Positions 18,286 to 29,708 of a stretch of 64,000 nt of DNA are shown one piece after another. The stretch spans positions 558,001-622,000 of the forward strand of contig CALUUD010000001.1 of NCBI GenBank assembly GCA_944323885.1, read 5' to 3'. Made by a program: the position numbers and the translations under genes. The DNA is from an uncultured Helicobacteraceae bacterium. Its GTDB lineage: Bacteria; Campylobacterota; Campylobacteria; Campylobacterales; Helicobacteraceae. Each line of letters starts with the position of its first letter. Position 1 is the first letter of the stretch. The notes below the pieces were generated by a model, which did not search any database, was not told where the DNA came from, and was given only the letters and a program-made list of their open reading frames with translations.

Positions 18286-20733
18286 TTAATCCTTTTGTTT
18301 TTTAATACCGAACCAAAAACAACTATTATTATCTACATTTAATGTTCTAGTTTGATAGTTTCTAGCAATTCTATAAAATTTCCTAAATTCATCACTAGCT
18401 ATATAATCTTGCTGTTTTTCGGTAAGGGCAATCTCTTTTTTGGGAATTAAAATTGCCACAGAACCATTCACGACATATCCTTTTTGTTTCTTTGTTAATC
18501 TTGGGTTGTAGGTCATATTTGGTGTTAAATATACATCATCTCTATTTAAAAATTCAACAATTTTAAATTTTTTTAAATCACTTTTTGAAATATAGCTATC
18601 ATAACCATTTATTTCTATTATTTCACCATTATCATTTATATTGCGTGATTTTATAATTTTTATATCATTTTTTGTGGTACTTGTATTTGAATTTGTAAGT
18701 TGTCTATCTCTAAAAACTTCAAATATCCCACATTCTAAATTATTAAATACACTATCAAAAAACATATCTCTATAAATGACCCAATAAGGTAAATTATTAT
18801 CAAAAATATAAGAATCTTTTTGCTTTATAGTTAGATTTAATGGCAAGGATTTGATTGTTATGTCTTTTGCTTTTCCAGTTGTTATATTGATTGTTTCTAT
18901 TAATACGCCACTAAAGCCCATTTCACCAAAATCCAAAATATAATCTACTCCTTTTTGTTTTAATTTTTCTCTAGCATTTAAAAAATCTCTTGTATTTAGT
19001 AGATTTTTTGGCATTATCATAGAAACATAATCTGCAATTTTTAAGGATTTTTCCAAAAACAAACCTGCTAAATTTTGATTTTTAATTTTACCAAATGGTG
19101 GATTACCTATTATTAAATCTATTTTCTCAAAACTAGTTTCCAAAAAGTCTTGGCAAATAAATTCTACTTCAAAATTTTTTGGTATTTTATTTTCATAAAT
19201 AAGTCTTGAAATTTCTAAAATATTCGAATCTATATCTATTAATTTTAATTTTATATTTTTTACATTTTTATATTTTTTTACAATAATTGGGATAAAATTA
19301 CCACAACCAACACTCGGCTCTACAATAGTTATACTATCCTGATTGAAATTTGGTAAAGTCTTGGCAATTTCATTTAGAATAAATTTATTAGTAAAATAAG
19401 CTGAATTCTGCCGTCTTTTTATATTTGCCAGTTCTGCAATATTTGACAATGTAGATAACGAAAATTTTGTTTTATTTTCTATTATAAATTTTTTAAGATT
19501 ATTAAAACTCCATAAACTATTATTAGAAATGATTTGAGAAATATCATTTTTATTTAGTGTTTGAAGTTTCAAAAATGAATCTATTTTTATAGCAATTTTT
19601 TCAAAAATAATTGTAGGCACTGCCTCACCTATGCTTTGTCTAATATTCACTTCATTCACTTTAGATATTTTTTGTTTTTCTTTTAATGTCAAATTATTAA
19701 GTGTCTCTAATGATACATCCAACCATTTAAAGTTACTCGGAATATTCATTAACAGCATTAATTCTCTTATTGAAAAAACCCTATCATCTTGCGGATGAAT
19801 TGTATTTTGTGAAGCTAATTGATCATTTCTTGTATGAATACAAGGAGATACGCAATCCCATTTTTGTCTTTTGTATTTGTCTCCATTTTTAGATGCATGA
19901 ATGATAATTCTTCCATCTACCATTTTATGTGGTTTTTTATACTCATCTTGATTATCAAAGGCACTTTGCCCCTCTTTTAAATCACTTATCCACTCTCTCA
20001 TATGTTGAGGGTATATTCTAAAACTATGATAAAAATCATTTTTATCATACTCTCCCCACTCCAAAGATTTTAAACTGCCTATAGTTTCTTTTAGAGTTTT
20101 TTCTTCACAAAAATCTGGGAAAAGTTCTAAAGGTGCGATAAAATTTTTTAATTCGCTACACACACCAATCACTAGCATTCTTGTTCTACTCGAATTTGCT
20201 CCATAATTTTTAAAATTTAGTACCTCGTTATACATTATGTATTGTTTGGATAAATTTTTCTCTATCATATTGCCTATGGTAATTATATTATTATCCTTAT
20301 CAATACAACCAGTTTTATAAAAACTAGATACATTTTCCAAAATAAAAAATTTAGGCTTAATACTTTTAATAAGGTCTACACTTTCAACCACCAATGAATT
20401 TCGGTCCATCTCATTATTTTTCTTTTTATGATTTGCTACACTCATTCCTTGGCAAGGTGGTGTTGCAATCAAAACATCAACCCCATCGTTTCCAAGCTTT
20501 TTATAGAGTTCTATTTGTTCTAAAATTTGATCTTTGATTTTTTGTTCTTTTATATCACCATTGATATAACCACTCTCATATTTGCATTTATTGTTGATTT
20601 TTTGAATCTCTAATCTTCTTTGGATAATTTCATTTGTAGCTATACATTCAAAGCCAACCTCTTTAAATCCATAACAACCAACACCTGCAGAGGAAAAAAG
20701 AGATACATAGGTTAAAGTTTTATTTGGTAGCAA
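18286..20733 (-). CDS. Fused m5C-m6A DNA methyltransferase
   Basis: One 815-residue polypeptide contains two complete methyltransferases. Residues 1-390 are a C5-cytosine enzyme: motif I YVSLFSSAGVGCYGF (9-23), the catalytic TPPCQG with Cys94, ENV at 133-135, SRTRM at 182-186, and RQSIGEAVP near 365. Residues 400-815 are an N6-adenine enzyme of the gamma/Eco57I-like layout: AYFT at 445-448, the AdoMet motif EPSVGCGNF at 472-480, and the catalytic NPPF at 544-547. Two different marks in one protein suit an asymmetric recognition site, one base per strand. The start is TTG with GAAAGG eight bases upstream. The preceding small ORF ends two bases earlier, implying coupling. All motifs look intact. 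Confidence 0.9.
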   Translation of the reverse strand: MLPNKTLTYVSLFSSAGVGCYGFKEVGFECIATNEIIQRRLEIQKINNKCKYESGYINGDIKEQKIKDQILEQIELYKKLGNDGVDVLIATPPCQGMSVANHKKKNNEMDRNSLVVESVDLIKSIKPKFFILENVSSFYKTGCIDKDNNIITIGNMIEKNLSKQYIMYNEVLNFKNYGANSSRTRMLVIGVCSELKNFIAPLELFPDFCEEKTLKETIGSLKSLEWGEYDKNDFYHSFRIYPQHMREWISDLKEGQSAFDNQDEYKKPHKMVDGRIIIHASKNGDKYKRQKWDCVSPCIHTRNDQLASQNTIHPQDDRVFSIRELMLLMNIPSNFKWLDVSLETLNNLTLKEKQKISKVNEVNIRQSIGEAVPTIIFEKIAIKIDSFLKLQTLNKNDISQIISNNSLWSFNNLKKFIIENKTKFSLSTLSNIAELANIKRRQNSAYFTNKFILNEIAKTLPNFNQDSITIVEPSVGCGNFIPIIVKKYKNVKNIKLKLIDIDSNILEISRLIYENKIPKNFEVEFICQDFLETSFEKIDLIIGNPPFGKIKNQNLAGLFLEKSLKIADYVSMIMPKNLLNTRDFLNAREKLKQKGVDYILDFGEMGFSGVLIETINITTGKAKDITIKSLPLNLTIKQKDSYIFDNNLPYWVIYRDMFFDSVFNNLECGIFEVFRDRQLTNSNTSTTKNDIKIIKSRNINDNGEIIEINGYDSYISKSDLKKFKIVEFLNRDDVYLTPNMTYNPRLTKKQKGYVVNGSVAILIPKKEIALTEKQQDYIASDEFRKFYRIARNYQTRTLNVDNNSCFWFGIKKQKD

Positions 20734-20734
20734 C

Positions 20735-20896
20735 TCAAAGCCTTTCTATAAATAAAGTATTGTTTTTATCTTGAGTAGATTGATAAAGCCACGTTTTTTG
20801 TATTTTGTCTGTATCAAATAGGTTTTGAGTATCCTCTATTTGCACTCCAAGATACATAGTTTCTAATTGTGAAAAAAAGGCTTGTTTGTAATTCAT
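20735..20896 (-). CDS. Small ORF (53 aa) directly upstream of the methyltransferase
   Basis: An ATG at 20896 opens a 53-codon frame starting MNYKQAFFSQLETMYLGVQI. It ends in a TGA one base before the TTG of the methyltransferase gene. Its last codons carry the ribosome-binding site used by that gene. The start resembles the opening residues seen in some adenine methyltransferases of restriction systems, so it may be a leftover N-terminus of an older gene, or a short leader peptide that couples translation to the methyltransferase. There is no helix-turn-helix of a controller (C) protein. No family is recognised. Confidence 0.45.
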   Translation of the reverse strand: MNYKQAFFSQLETMYLGVQIEDTQNLFDTDKIQKTWLYQSTQDKNNTLFIERL

Positions 20897-20977
20897 GGCT
20901 TTCCCTTAAAAATGTTGTCCCCAAACTTTTGGTTTTATTATAAATAATCTTGACTAAATTTAAAGAATGAGCATATT

Positions 20978-22417
20978 TTACTTTCTTCCATCCTCTAGCA
21001 CTTTTCTCTCACCTTTAGAATCTATCTCACACACGACATAGGGAAGTCCTTGCTTGTTTAGCTCTGCCATAAATGGATCGGGATCGTTTTGCTCCATATT
21101 CCACACACCACCACCATTATTAGAATCTATCCCTTGATATTCTCCGCCTTTTGGCATATCGCTATTATCTGCGTTATTTGGTATTTTTGTAGCTCCTATG
21201 CCCCATTTACCCTCCAAAATCAGTTTTGCGCCAATCATTGCTGGCACACCCGTGGTATAGCTCACGCCTTGAGCATTAACTTCTTTATAGCAAGCCTCAT
21301 GATCACAGATATTATAGATATAAATTGTTCGCTCTTTGCCATCTTTTATGCCTTTGATATAGCAGCCGATGTGTGTTTGCCCTTTGGTGCGAGGTGCTAG
21401 AGAGGCTGGATCTGGAAGTAGTGTCTTTAGCACTTGGATAGGCACGATTTTTTGCCCGTTATGCTCTATTTCATCGACACGCAAAAGCCCTACATTTTCT
21501 AGGCATTTCATATGTGTGAGATAAGATTCTCCAAATGTCATAAAAAATCTAATCCGCTTTAGTCCCTTGATATTGCGGACAAGTGATTCAAGCTCCTCGT
21601 GATAGAGTAGATAGCTATTTTTTACGCCCACTTCTATATACTCCCATTCTTTCATTAGATCAAGCGGTGCTATATCCTGCCATTGCCCCCCAAAGTAGTC
21701 TTCATTTTTTAAATCTTGTGTGTTTGCCTCTAGGCTAAAATGCTTTTCTTCTTTCTCAAACTTACGATAAATGGTATCTTTTTTTAGGTCTGTGTTTTTA
21801 GATAAGTCTTTGTCTTTGCTCCAAAATCTCGCTTTAGAGCTAACTTCACGCAAGTTAATTTCAGGATTAAAGTTTGTCGCAAATGCATAGCCATGATCCC
21901 CTGCATTGCAATCAAGTATATCTATTGTATGAATCTCATCAAAATAATGTTTTTGCGCATACGCACAAAAGACATTAGTAACGCCCGGATCAAATCCACT
22001 CCCTAAAAGCCCAAAAATCCCTGCTTCTTTATAGTGCGTATCATATGCCCATTGTTCTTTGTATTCAAAGTGTGCAGAATCTGGGTGTTCATAGTTTGCA
22101 GTATCTAAGTAATGTGTCCTTGTCCTTAGACACGCTTCCATAATGCTTAAGTCTTGGTAGGGCAAAGCGACATTTACCACAAGCTTTGGCTTGTATTTTT
22201 CTATCAAAGCCACTACAGATTCTATGCTATCTGCATCGACACAATCTATCTCAATCTCACCTAAGCCTTTTTTGCGTATAGAATCTGCTATCACTTTGCA
22301 TTTATCTAGTGTGCGAGAAGCCAAGATAATGCGTGAAAAAATTTCTCTGTTCATCGCCATTTTGTGTGCTACCACACCACCTACACCACCTGCACCAATT
22401 TGTAAAACACAAGCCAT
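20978..22417 (-). CDS. Carboxynorspermidine dehydrogenase (saccharopine dehydrogenase family)
   Basis: Condenses aspartate semialdehyde with a diamine to make carboxy(nor)spermidine in the alternative polyamine pathway. The Rossmann start VLQIGAGGVGGVVAHKMA is at residues 4-21. ANYEHPDSAHFEYKEQW and GSGFDPGVTNVF follow, and the C-terminal signature VWNMEQNDPDPFM is typical of this branch. Length 479 exceeds the usual 400 or so. The surplus is a charged insert near residues 195-240 and a Gly/Asn-rich insert near 425-440. The gene is visibly richer in G+C than its neighbours and may have a different history. The decarboxylase partner is not in the window. It lies 61 bases after the reductase gene. 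Confidence 0.85.
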   Translation of the reverse strand: MACVLQIGAGGVGGVVAHKMAMNREIFSRIILASRTLDKCKVIADSIRKKGLGEIEIDCVDADSIESVVALIEKYKPKLVVNVALPYQDLSIMEACLRTRTHYLDTANYEHPDSAHFEYKEQWAYDTHYKEAGIFGLLGSGFDPGVTNVFCAYAQKHYFDEIHTIDILDCNAGDHGYAFATNFNPEINLREVSSKARFWSKDKDLSKNTDLKKDTIYRKFEKEEKHFSLEANTQDLKNEDYFGGQWQDIAPLDLMKEWEYIEVGVKNSYLLYHEELESLVRNIKGLKRIRFFMTFGESYLTHMKCLENVGLLRVDEIEHNGQKIVPIQVLKTLLPDPASLAPRTKGQTHIGCYIKGIKDGKERTIYIYNICDHEACYKEVNAQGVSYTTGVPAMIGAKLILEGKWGIGATKIPNNADNSDMPKGGEYQGIDSNNGGGVWNMEQNDPDPFMAELNKQGLPYVVCEIDSKGERKVLEDGRK

Positions 22418-22478
22418 ATTAAATTCCTTAAAGTAAAATGTATAAAGTAGATTAATTATTGTATTTATAGTATTATAG

Positions 22479-23474
22479 CTATTGATTGTTTATTGATACT
22501 ATGTTTCTTCCTATATTGTTTGAGTTTTTTATAGAATCTAGTTTATCTATTAATGTATCAAGCGTAACTTCTGTAATAGGTACTTTTCGTATGAATTCCA
22601 TAGCATTTGAGATTTCATTCCAAATTTTTAATCTTTGTTTATTTGGATATGCTACAGAATCTATGCCAATAAGCTTTATCCCACGCAAGATAAATGGCAA
22701 AATATTTGTGTTTAGAGCTATCCCACTTGCATTGCCACATACGCTCATTGCTCCGTTATAGTATATTTGTGTTAATAAACTTGAGGCTAATTCACCACCC
22801 ACGCAATCAATCACATAATGAAAGCATTGAGATCTTAGAGGTTTATTATCATCTTTTATAATATCTTTTGGTGATACAATATCACTAACACCAAGACTTT
22901 TTAGCATTTGTGATTGGCTATCTTTAGAGGTGATAGCGATGATATTGTCATACCCCTTTGCTTTAAGGATTGCGATTGCCATAGTGCCTACACCACCAGT
23001 TGCACCAGTTACTGCTATCTTGGGTTGGGTGTTTTTATGCATTCCTGCTTGTTGCAGGGATTCTATGCTTAATGCTGCTGTAAAACCTGCCGTGCCTACC
23101 ATCATACTATCTTTTAGTGATAACCCATCTGGCAAGGGTGTAATCCACGATGATTTTAGTCTTGCATATTGTGCATATCCTCCAGTGTGTGAAACCCCTA
23201 TATCAAATCCTGTTGCTATTACTTTTTGTCCTATAATATAACTCGGATTATTAGATTCTACAATCTCGCCACAGAGATCTATACCCGGTATCATAGGGTA
23301 TTTGTGGATCACACCACCATTTTTCTTAAACGCAAGCATGTCTTTATAATTTATACTTGAGTATTCAACTTTTATAATCACATCACCATCTGATAAATCA
23401 TTTGTGGTAATGTATTTTATTTGATTTTTTATTTTATTATCTTTGATTTCTATATATAGGGCTTTGAATTTCAT
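22479..23474 (-). CDS. YhdH/YhfP-type quinone oxidoreductase (acryloyl-CoA reductase-like)
   Basis: A zinc-free medium-chain dehydrogenase that uses NADPH. It starts with the family opening FKALYIEIKDNK, contains YKDMLAFKKNGG and MIPGIDLCGEI in the N-terminal domain, and the nucleotide-binding VTGATGGVGTMAIAILKAKG near residue 155. Length 331 fits YhdH (AcuI). E. coli YhdH reduces acryloyl-CoA, but many relatives are uncharacterised quinone reductases, so the substrate stays open. It is the fourth gene of a minus-strand run panB-ruvB-transporter-reductase. Confidence 0.88.
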   Translation of the reverse strand: MKFKALYIEIKDNKIKNQIKYITTNDLSDGDVIIKVEYSSINYKDMLAFKKNGGVIHKYPMIPGIDLCGEIVESNNPSYIIGQKVIATGFDIGVSHTGGYAQYARLKSSWITPLPDGLSLKDSMMVGTAGFTAALSIESLQQAGMHKNTQPKIAVTGATGGVGTMAIAILKAKGYDNIIAITSKDSQSQMLKSLGVSDIVSPKDIIKDDNKPLRSQCFHYVIDCVGGELASSLLTQIYYNGAMSVCGNASGIALNTNILPFILRGIKLIGIDSVAYPNKQRLKIWNEISNAMEFIRKVPITEVTLDTLIDKLDSIKNSNNIGRNIVSINNQ

Positions 23475-23484
23475 ATTACTGCTT

Positions 23485-24519
23485 CTATGTATTTTTAAAC
23501 CTATGTTTATACGTCCTAAGTAATGCTATAAAAAATGCACTCATCGTAGGGCCAATAATAATTCCCCAGAATCCAAAACTAGCAAGTCCTGCTAAAATAG
23601 AAATAAATATTACCATTTCATTGATCTTTACAGGATTATTTAGCATCATCCTATTGACTATATTTATAATTACAGGTTTTATTATATTATCAATAATTGT
23701 TCCAATAAATATCATAGAATACAATGCTATAAATATTGCACCACTTAAATCTCCACCCCAGTAGATATAAAGACTAACAGGTATCCAAACTATAGCACCA
23801 CCTACTACAGGTATAATTGATGCTATTCCATAGAGAACGCCAAATAAAATTCCACTAAATCCAAAAAATGATACTGCTATACCAAAACTAAGTCCTTGTA
23901 ATATCATAGATATAATTGTGCTAAAAAATACTACTTTTAATACACCGCTTACTTCATCTAGTATGTCTTTACTATCCAATCTATCAAAAGGTATAATATC
24001 AATGATATAATTTTTTAAAAAGACTCCATAATAATAAAATAAATATAAAAATATCAGTATGAATATCAAATCTGTAATAAAATTAATTCCAATTTTACCT
24101 ATAATCCCACTTATATTGACAGCATGACTTGCTATTGTATTGATATTGATTGATTTTATAGAATCTATAGCACTATTCTTTATTGATGATGGGAATTGTT
24201 CAAGTAATTCTATGCTTTGTCTTTTAGCTTCATCTGTAAATTGTAAAACCTTATTTGTATCAATCTTTGAAATATCATTTATTGTGCTATTAATGACTAA
24301 TGTAATTGGTATTATAAATATTCCAAGGAATACTATAATTGTTACAAATGATGATATGAAGTTGTATTTTATAAAGCTATCTATAAATTTTTTAAGCCCA
24401 AATGTAGCCACACACAAAAGCAATGCTACGATCAAATTCATTAGAAATGGCTTGTATAATTGTAATATCCAATAAGTTGTAAAAGCAAAAATAATCCAAA
24501 AGAAATATTTTGGTTTCAA
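23485..24519 (-). CDS. AI-2E family transporter (PerM/YdiK-like)
   Basis: A 344-residue membrane protein with two N-terminal helices, a soluble domain around residues 75-140 (mostly helical, DISKIDTNKVLQFTDEAKRQ), and a C-terminal bundle of five or six helices. The bundle has family landmarks such as PVVGGAIVWIPVSLYIYWGG and GLASFGFWGIIIGP. The family is named after AI-2 export by TqsA, but members also act as Na+/H+ antiporters or permeases of unknown cargo. It lies ten bases behind ruvB. Confidence 0.88.
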   Translation of the reverse strand: MKPKYFFWIIFAFTTYWILQLYKPFLMNLIVALLLCVATFGLKKFIDSFIKYNFISSFVTIIVFLGIFIIPITLVINSTINDISKIDTNKVLQFTDEAKRQSIELLEQFPSSIKNSAIDSIKSININTIASHAVNISGIIGKIGINFITDLIFILIFLYLFYYYGVFLKNYIIDIIPFDRLDSKDILDEVSGVLKVVFFSTIISMILQGLSFGIAVSFFGFSGILFGVLYGIASIIPVVGGAIVWIPVSLYIYWGGDLSGAIFIALYSMIFIGTIIDNIIKPVIINIVNRMMLNNPVKINEMVIFISILAGLASFGFWGIIIGPTMSAFFIALLRTYKHRFKNT

Positions 24520-24528
24520 ACTTATCTC

Positions 24529-25527
24529 CTAAAACAAATTATCATTTGAAATTCCTAATAAATCATAAGTTTTTTTTGTAGCTATGCGGCCTTTTGGTGT
24601 CCTTTCTATATAATTATTAGCTAGCAGGTATGGCTCTATAATATCTTCTATAGTTCTTTCATCTTCACTTAATGCAGCTGCTATTGTGCTAAGACCTATT
24701 GCTCTGCCTTTTGCTTTTGCTAATAAATCTAGGAATGATAAATCTAATTCATCAAAACCATTTTCATCTACACCAAGTTCATCTAATGCTTTTATCGTAG
24801 TATTAATACTTATAGATTTCTCATCATAATATTCTGAAAAATCCCTAATTCTTTTTAATAATCTAAGTGCAATTCTAGGAGTTCCTCTAGAGCGTCTTGC
24901 TATTTCATTACTAGAATCTTTCATTATAGCTTTATTTAGTTTTTTTGCAGCAAGTGTTATTATTAATGATAACTCATCTTGTTCATAAAACTGCATTCTA
25001 AATGTCATTCCAAACCTATCTCTAAGTGGGTTGCTTAGCATTCCTGCTCGTGTTGTTGCGCCAATTAATGTAAATTTCTCTATATCTACCTTTATTGTTT
25101 GTGCTGCAGGACCAGATCCTATAATAATATCCAATCTAAAATCTTCCATAGCAGAGTAGAGTATTTCTTCTATATTGCTTCCTAGCCTATGTATCTCATC
25201 GATAAATAATATATCACCCTTATTTAAATTTGTAAGTATCGCAGCTAAATCACCACTTTTTTCTATCATGGGTGCTGATGTTACTTTGATATTTGCATTC
25301 ATTTCATTTGCAATAACAAAACTTAATGTAGTTTTTCCAAGTCCAGGTGGTCCAAAAAGTAATATATGATCTAAAAATTCACCACGCTTTTTGCTTGCAC
25401 TAATTGCTATATGTAGGTTTTTTTTAATATTTTTTTGTCCTATGTATTCATTGAAATTTTGAGGTCTAAGTGAGCTTTCCTCTTTTTCTTCCAAATCAAT
25501 TTTTTCAATTTCTACTATACGTTGCAT
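24529..25527 (-). CDS. ruvB: Holliday junction branch-migration helicase RuvB
   Basis: The AAA+ motor that drives branch migration with RuvA. It shows the RuvB opening [13 protein letters not shown], Walker A GPPGLGKT (about 60-67), Walker [10 protein letters not shown], sensor motif [19 protein letters not shown], and the C-terminal winged helix ending [16 protein letters not shown]. Length 332 is normal. The ATG shares a base with the panB stop (TAATG). panB-ruvB is a conserved pair in H. pylori. Confidence 0.97.
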   Translation of the reverse strand: MQRIVEIEKIDLEEKEESSLRPQNFNEYIGQKNIKKNLHIAISASKKRGEFLDHILLFGPPGLGKTTLSFVIANEMNANIKVTSAPMIEKSGDLAAILTNLNKGDILFIDEIHRLGSNIEEILYSAMEDFRLDIIIGSGPAAQTIKVDIEKFTLIGATTRAGMLSNPLRDRFGMTFRMQFYEQDELSLIITLAAKKLNKAIMKDSSNEIARRSRGTPRIALRLLKRIRDFSEYYDEKSISINTTIKALDELGVDENGFDELDLSFLDLLAKAKGRAIGLSTIAAALSEDERTIEDIIEPYLLANNYIERTPKGRIATKKTYDLLGISNDNLF

Positions 25528-26312
25528 TAATAGCTTTCATCTTCATTTGGAAATTGTAATGCTTTTACATCATTTACATATTCTTTTATTGCCCTTTTTA
25601 ATAATTCTTTCCCATTTAAATATTGTCTTACAAATTTTGGCTTAAATTCATCAAAAAAACCAAATGCGTCACTCCAAACTAGAATCTGTCCATCTGTAGC
25701 ATTCCCGCTACCAATGCCTATAGTTGGTATCTTTAGATTTTGTGTTATCTCTTTTGCTATATCGCTTTTTGTTCCTTCAATCAATATTCCAAATGCACCA
25801 GCGTCTTGCAGTTTTAATGCTAGTTCAAGCATATTTTCTTTTTGTTCCTTACTCTTTCCTTTTATTTTGTATCCACCTTCAAACCTGTAGAATTGTGGCA
25901 TAAGACCGATATGTGCCATAGTTGCTATACCATTATCACTTAGTATTTTTACCATATCAATTTTGCTTTCATTAACTTCTATTTTTATTGCATCTGCTCC
26001 ACCTAGTTTATATAGCTTTGTTGCATTTTTTAGAGCAGATTTGATTGTATTGTATGCCCCAAATGGCATATCTGCAATAAGCAATGACTGTTTTACTGCT
26101 TTTGATACAGCCTGCGTATGATATATCATAGAATCTATACTTAGAGGAATAGTATCTTTATTTCCACCAAAGCTCATTGACAAACTATCTCCAACCAATA
26201 TCGCATCAACTTCACCATCAAAAATACTTGCAAATAGTGCATCATAAGCAGTAATTGATGTAATCTTTGTATTTCCTTTTAGTTTTTGAAAAGCAGAAAT
26301 TGTAGTTTTCAT
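25527..26312 (-). CDS. panB: 3-methyl-2-oxobutanoate hydroxymethyltransferase
   Basis: First step of pantothenate synthesis, transferring a hydroxymethyl group to ketoisovalerate. Family signatures are [27 protein letters not shown] (metal-binding Asp), [27 protein letters not shown], and [22 protein letters not shown]. At 261 residues it is the usual length. It leads the ruvB-containing operon, and ruvB is translationally coupled to it. Confidence 0.97.
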   Translation of the reverse strand: MKTTISAFQKLKGNTKITSITAYDALFASIFDGEVDAILVGDSLSMSFGGNKDTIPLSIDSMIYHTQAVSKAVKQSLLIADMPFGAYNTIKSALKNATKLYKLGGADAIKIEVNESKIDMVKILSDNGIATMAHIGLMPQFYRFEGGYKIKGKSKEQKENMLELALKLQDAGAFGILIEGTKSDIAKEITQNLKIPTIGIGSGNATDGQILVWSDAFGFFDEFKPKFVRQYLNGKELLKRAIKEYVNDVKALQFPNEDESY

Positions 26313-26387
26313 TTATTTACCTTGTATTGCATCAGTAATGGAATCATAGAATAGATAAGTTATTTTTTGATTCCATAAATTAAAATT

Positions 26388-27752
<1,365 letters not shown>

Positions 27753-27775
27753 CTAAATTATTGAAATAAATAATT

Positions 27776-29635
27776 TTAATCTTCTATATATTTTTTAAGA
27801 TTTTTTCCTACTCTAGGATGTTTTAGTTTTTTAATTGCACTAGATTCTATTTGACGAACTCTCTCTCTTGTAACATTTAATTCTTTCCCAATTTCTTCAA
27901 GAGTTCTATCACTCTCATCATCTAGCAAGCCAAATCGCATTTTTATTACAGCTCTTTCTCTTTCATTAAGCTGTAATAGAACTTCATCTATTTGTACTCT
28001 TAGATCTTCTTTTAATACTTGTTCCATAGGTCCTATTGTATTCTTATCTTCTACAAAATCACCATATTTCCCATCATCATCATTTCCAATTGGTGCATCA
28101 AGACTAATTGGTTCTTTTGTCATTTTTATTACATTTTTTATCTTATCTGCTGGAAGTGATACTTCTTTTGCAATATATTCTATATCTGGTTCTTTACCAT
28201 ACTTCTGTATATAGTCTCTTTGAGTTTTATTTATTTTATTTACCGTATCAATCATATGGATAGGAATTCTAATAGTTCTTGCTTGATCTGCTATTGCTCT
28301 ACTTATTGCTTGTTTTATCCACCAAGTAGCATATGTTGAAAACCTATAATCTCTTTTATATTCAAATTTATCAACAGCTTTCATTAATCCAATATTTCCC
28401 TCTTGTATAAGGTCAAGAAATGGTAATCCTCTATTTGTATATTTCTTCGCATTTGATACAACAAGCCTTAAATTACTTTTTGCCATTTTATTTTTTGCTT
28501 TATCTACTATTAACTTACCTCTTTTGATTTGTTCTAGAATTTCTTTTAATTTTTCTGGATCAAGATTAAAGCTATCTTTTGATGCTTCCTTTGTCTGTAG
28601 TAATTTTTTTATCTCTACATATGTGCTAACCATAGTAGTTTCAGGCACAGCTTGGGCAATATCTGCTTTTGACATATTTAATATATTTGATAATATTTTT
28701 TTATGATTTTTTATAAGTGCTTCATTAAATAATGGCAATTTATATTCAAGACGCTTCATTTCTTTTTCAAAGCTTTCATCGCCTTTTACTACATTTTCCA
28801 TTATTTTCACTATTTCTGTGATTAATTTACTTGTTGGACCAAGTGCCACTAACTTTTCTTTCAATACCTCTTTTTTATGAGCTAGCAATAATATATGCCC
28901 TAGATCATTTGGATCTTCAGGGACGATTTCTAAAGCTTTTAGCCTCTCTTTTTTTGCTTTATCTAACTCTTTAAATGCAGAAATTATAGATTTTATCCTT
29001 TCACTATCTCTTGATGATATTTTTTCACTATTTTTTTCTTCATCATCCTCATTTTCATCACTATCTATATCATCAAAAGAATCTTTATCATCTTTGTCTT
29101 CAAAGTTTTTAAATAATTCTTTAACTCTCCTTTCTCTATTAATCAATGCATCTCTATAATTATGAATAAAGTCTGTTAAATATGGCACCGAACATATTGC
29201 ATCAATGATGATATTTTCACCTGTTTCTATATTTTTACCAAGTTCTTTTTCTTCTTCTTTTGTTAGCAGTTGAATTTGACCCATTTCTCTTAGATACATT
29301 CTTACAGGACTATCGCTTCTACTCCATTCTAAAGATTCTCTTTCTTTTGCTAAGTCGAATTCATCTTCTAAATTTTCAGAAATTTGTTTTTGTTTATTTT
29401 CTTTTTCTAAAACTTTTTCTTCATAGTTCAATTGCTTTGCCAATTCTGACGAGCTTAAAAAAGTTTTTTTATATTTTTCTGCCAATTCTTTAACTTTTTT
29501 TACTTGTGCTGCTGTGGCTGGCTTTTTAAGTATATATGCAATTTCTTCGTATGCTACAAATTCCCCATCTCTTTGAAATAGTTCCTCTAGCTGTTCTGAT
29601 ATTGATTTTACTTTTTCTTCGTTGGATTTAGACAT
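27776..29635 (-). CDS. rpoD: Primary sigma factor RpoD (sigma-70)
   Basis: The housekeeping sigma factor. An N-terminal region 1.1-like part is followed by [21 protein letters not shown] (region 1.2). A long acidic non-conserved insert (about 185-215, with [21 protein letters not shown]-like stretches) comes next. Region 2 is [20 protein letters not shown] then [20 protein letters not shown], region 3 includes [13 protein letters not shown], and region 4.2 is [20 protein letters not shown]. Length 619 is similar to H. pylori RpoD. An exact TATAAT lies upstream. Confidence 0.97.
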   Translation of the reverse strand: MSKSNEEKVKSISEQLEELFQRDGEFVAYEEIAYILKKPATAAQVKKVKELAEKYKKTFLSSSELAKQLNYEEKVLEKENKQKQISENLEDEFDLAKERESLEWSRSDSPVRMYLREMGQIQLLTKEEEKELGKNIETGENIIIDAICSVPYLTDFIHNYRDALINRERRVKELFKNFEDKDDKDSFDDIDSDENEDDEEKNSEKISSRDSERIKSIISAFKELDKAKKERLKALEIVPEDPNDLGHILLLAHKKEVLKEKLVALGPTSKLITEIVKIMENVVKGDESFEKEMKRLEYKLPLFNEALIKNHKKILSNILNMSKADIAQAVPETTMVSTYVEIKKLLQTKEASKDSFNLDPEKLKEILEQIKRGKLIVDKAKNKMAKSNLRLVVSNAKKYTNRGLPFLDLIQEGNIGLMKAVDKFEYKRDYRFSTYATWWIKQAISRAIADQARTIRIPIHMIDTVNKINKTQRDYIQKYGKEPDIEYIAKEVSLPADKIKNVIKMTKEPISLDAPIGNDDDGKYGDFVEDKNTIGPMEQVLKEDLRVQIDEVLLQLNERERAVIKMRFGLLDDESDRTLEEIGKELNVTRERVRQIESSAIKKLKHPRVGKNLKKYIED

Positions 29636-29674
29636 CTACTTTATTCCTTCATAGAAGTTTTGTAAAGGGGGTCA

Positions 29675-29680
29675 ATTATA
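29675..29680 (-). promoter_or_regulatory. -10 box of the rpoD promoter
   Basis: Minus-strand TATAAT lies 40 bases before the rpoD ATG, with a GAAGGA ribosome-binding site about ten bases before the ATG. No obvious -35 box; the sequence upstream is periodically A/T-rich. Confidence 0.5.
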
Positions 29681-29708
29681 CTATTTTAATATTAAATATA
29701 TCTTAGTA

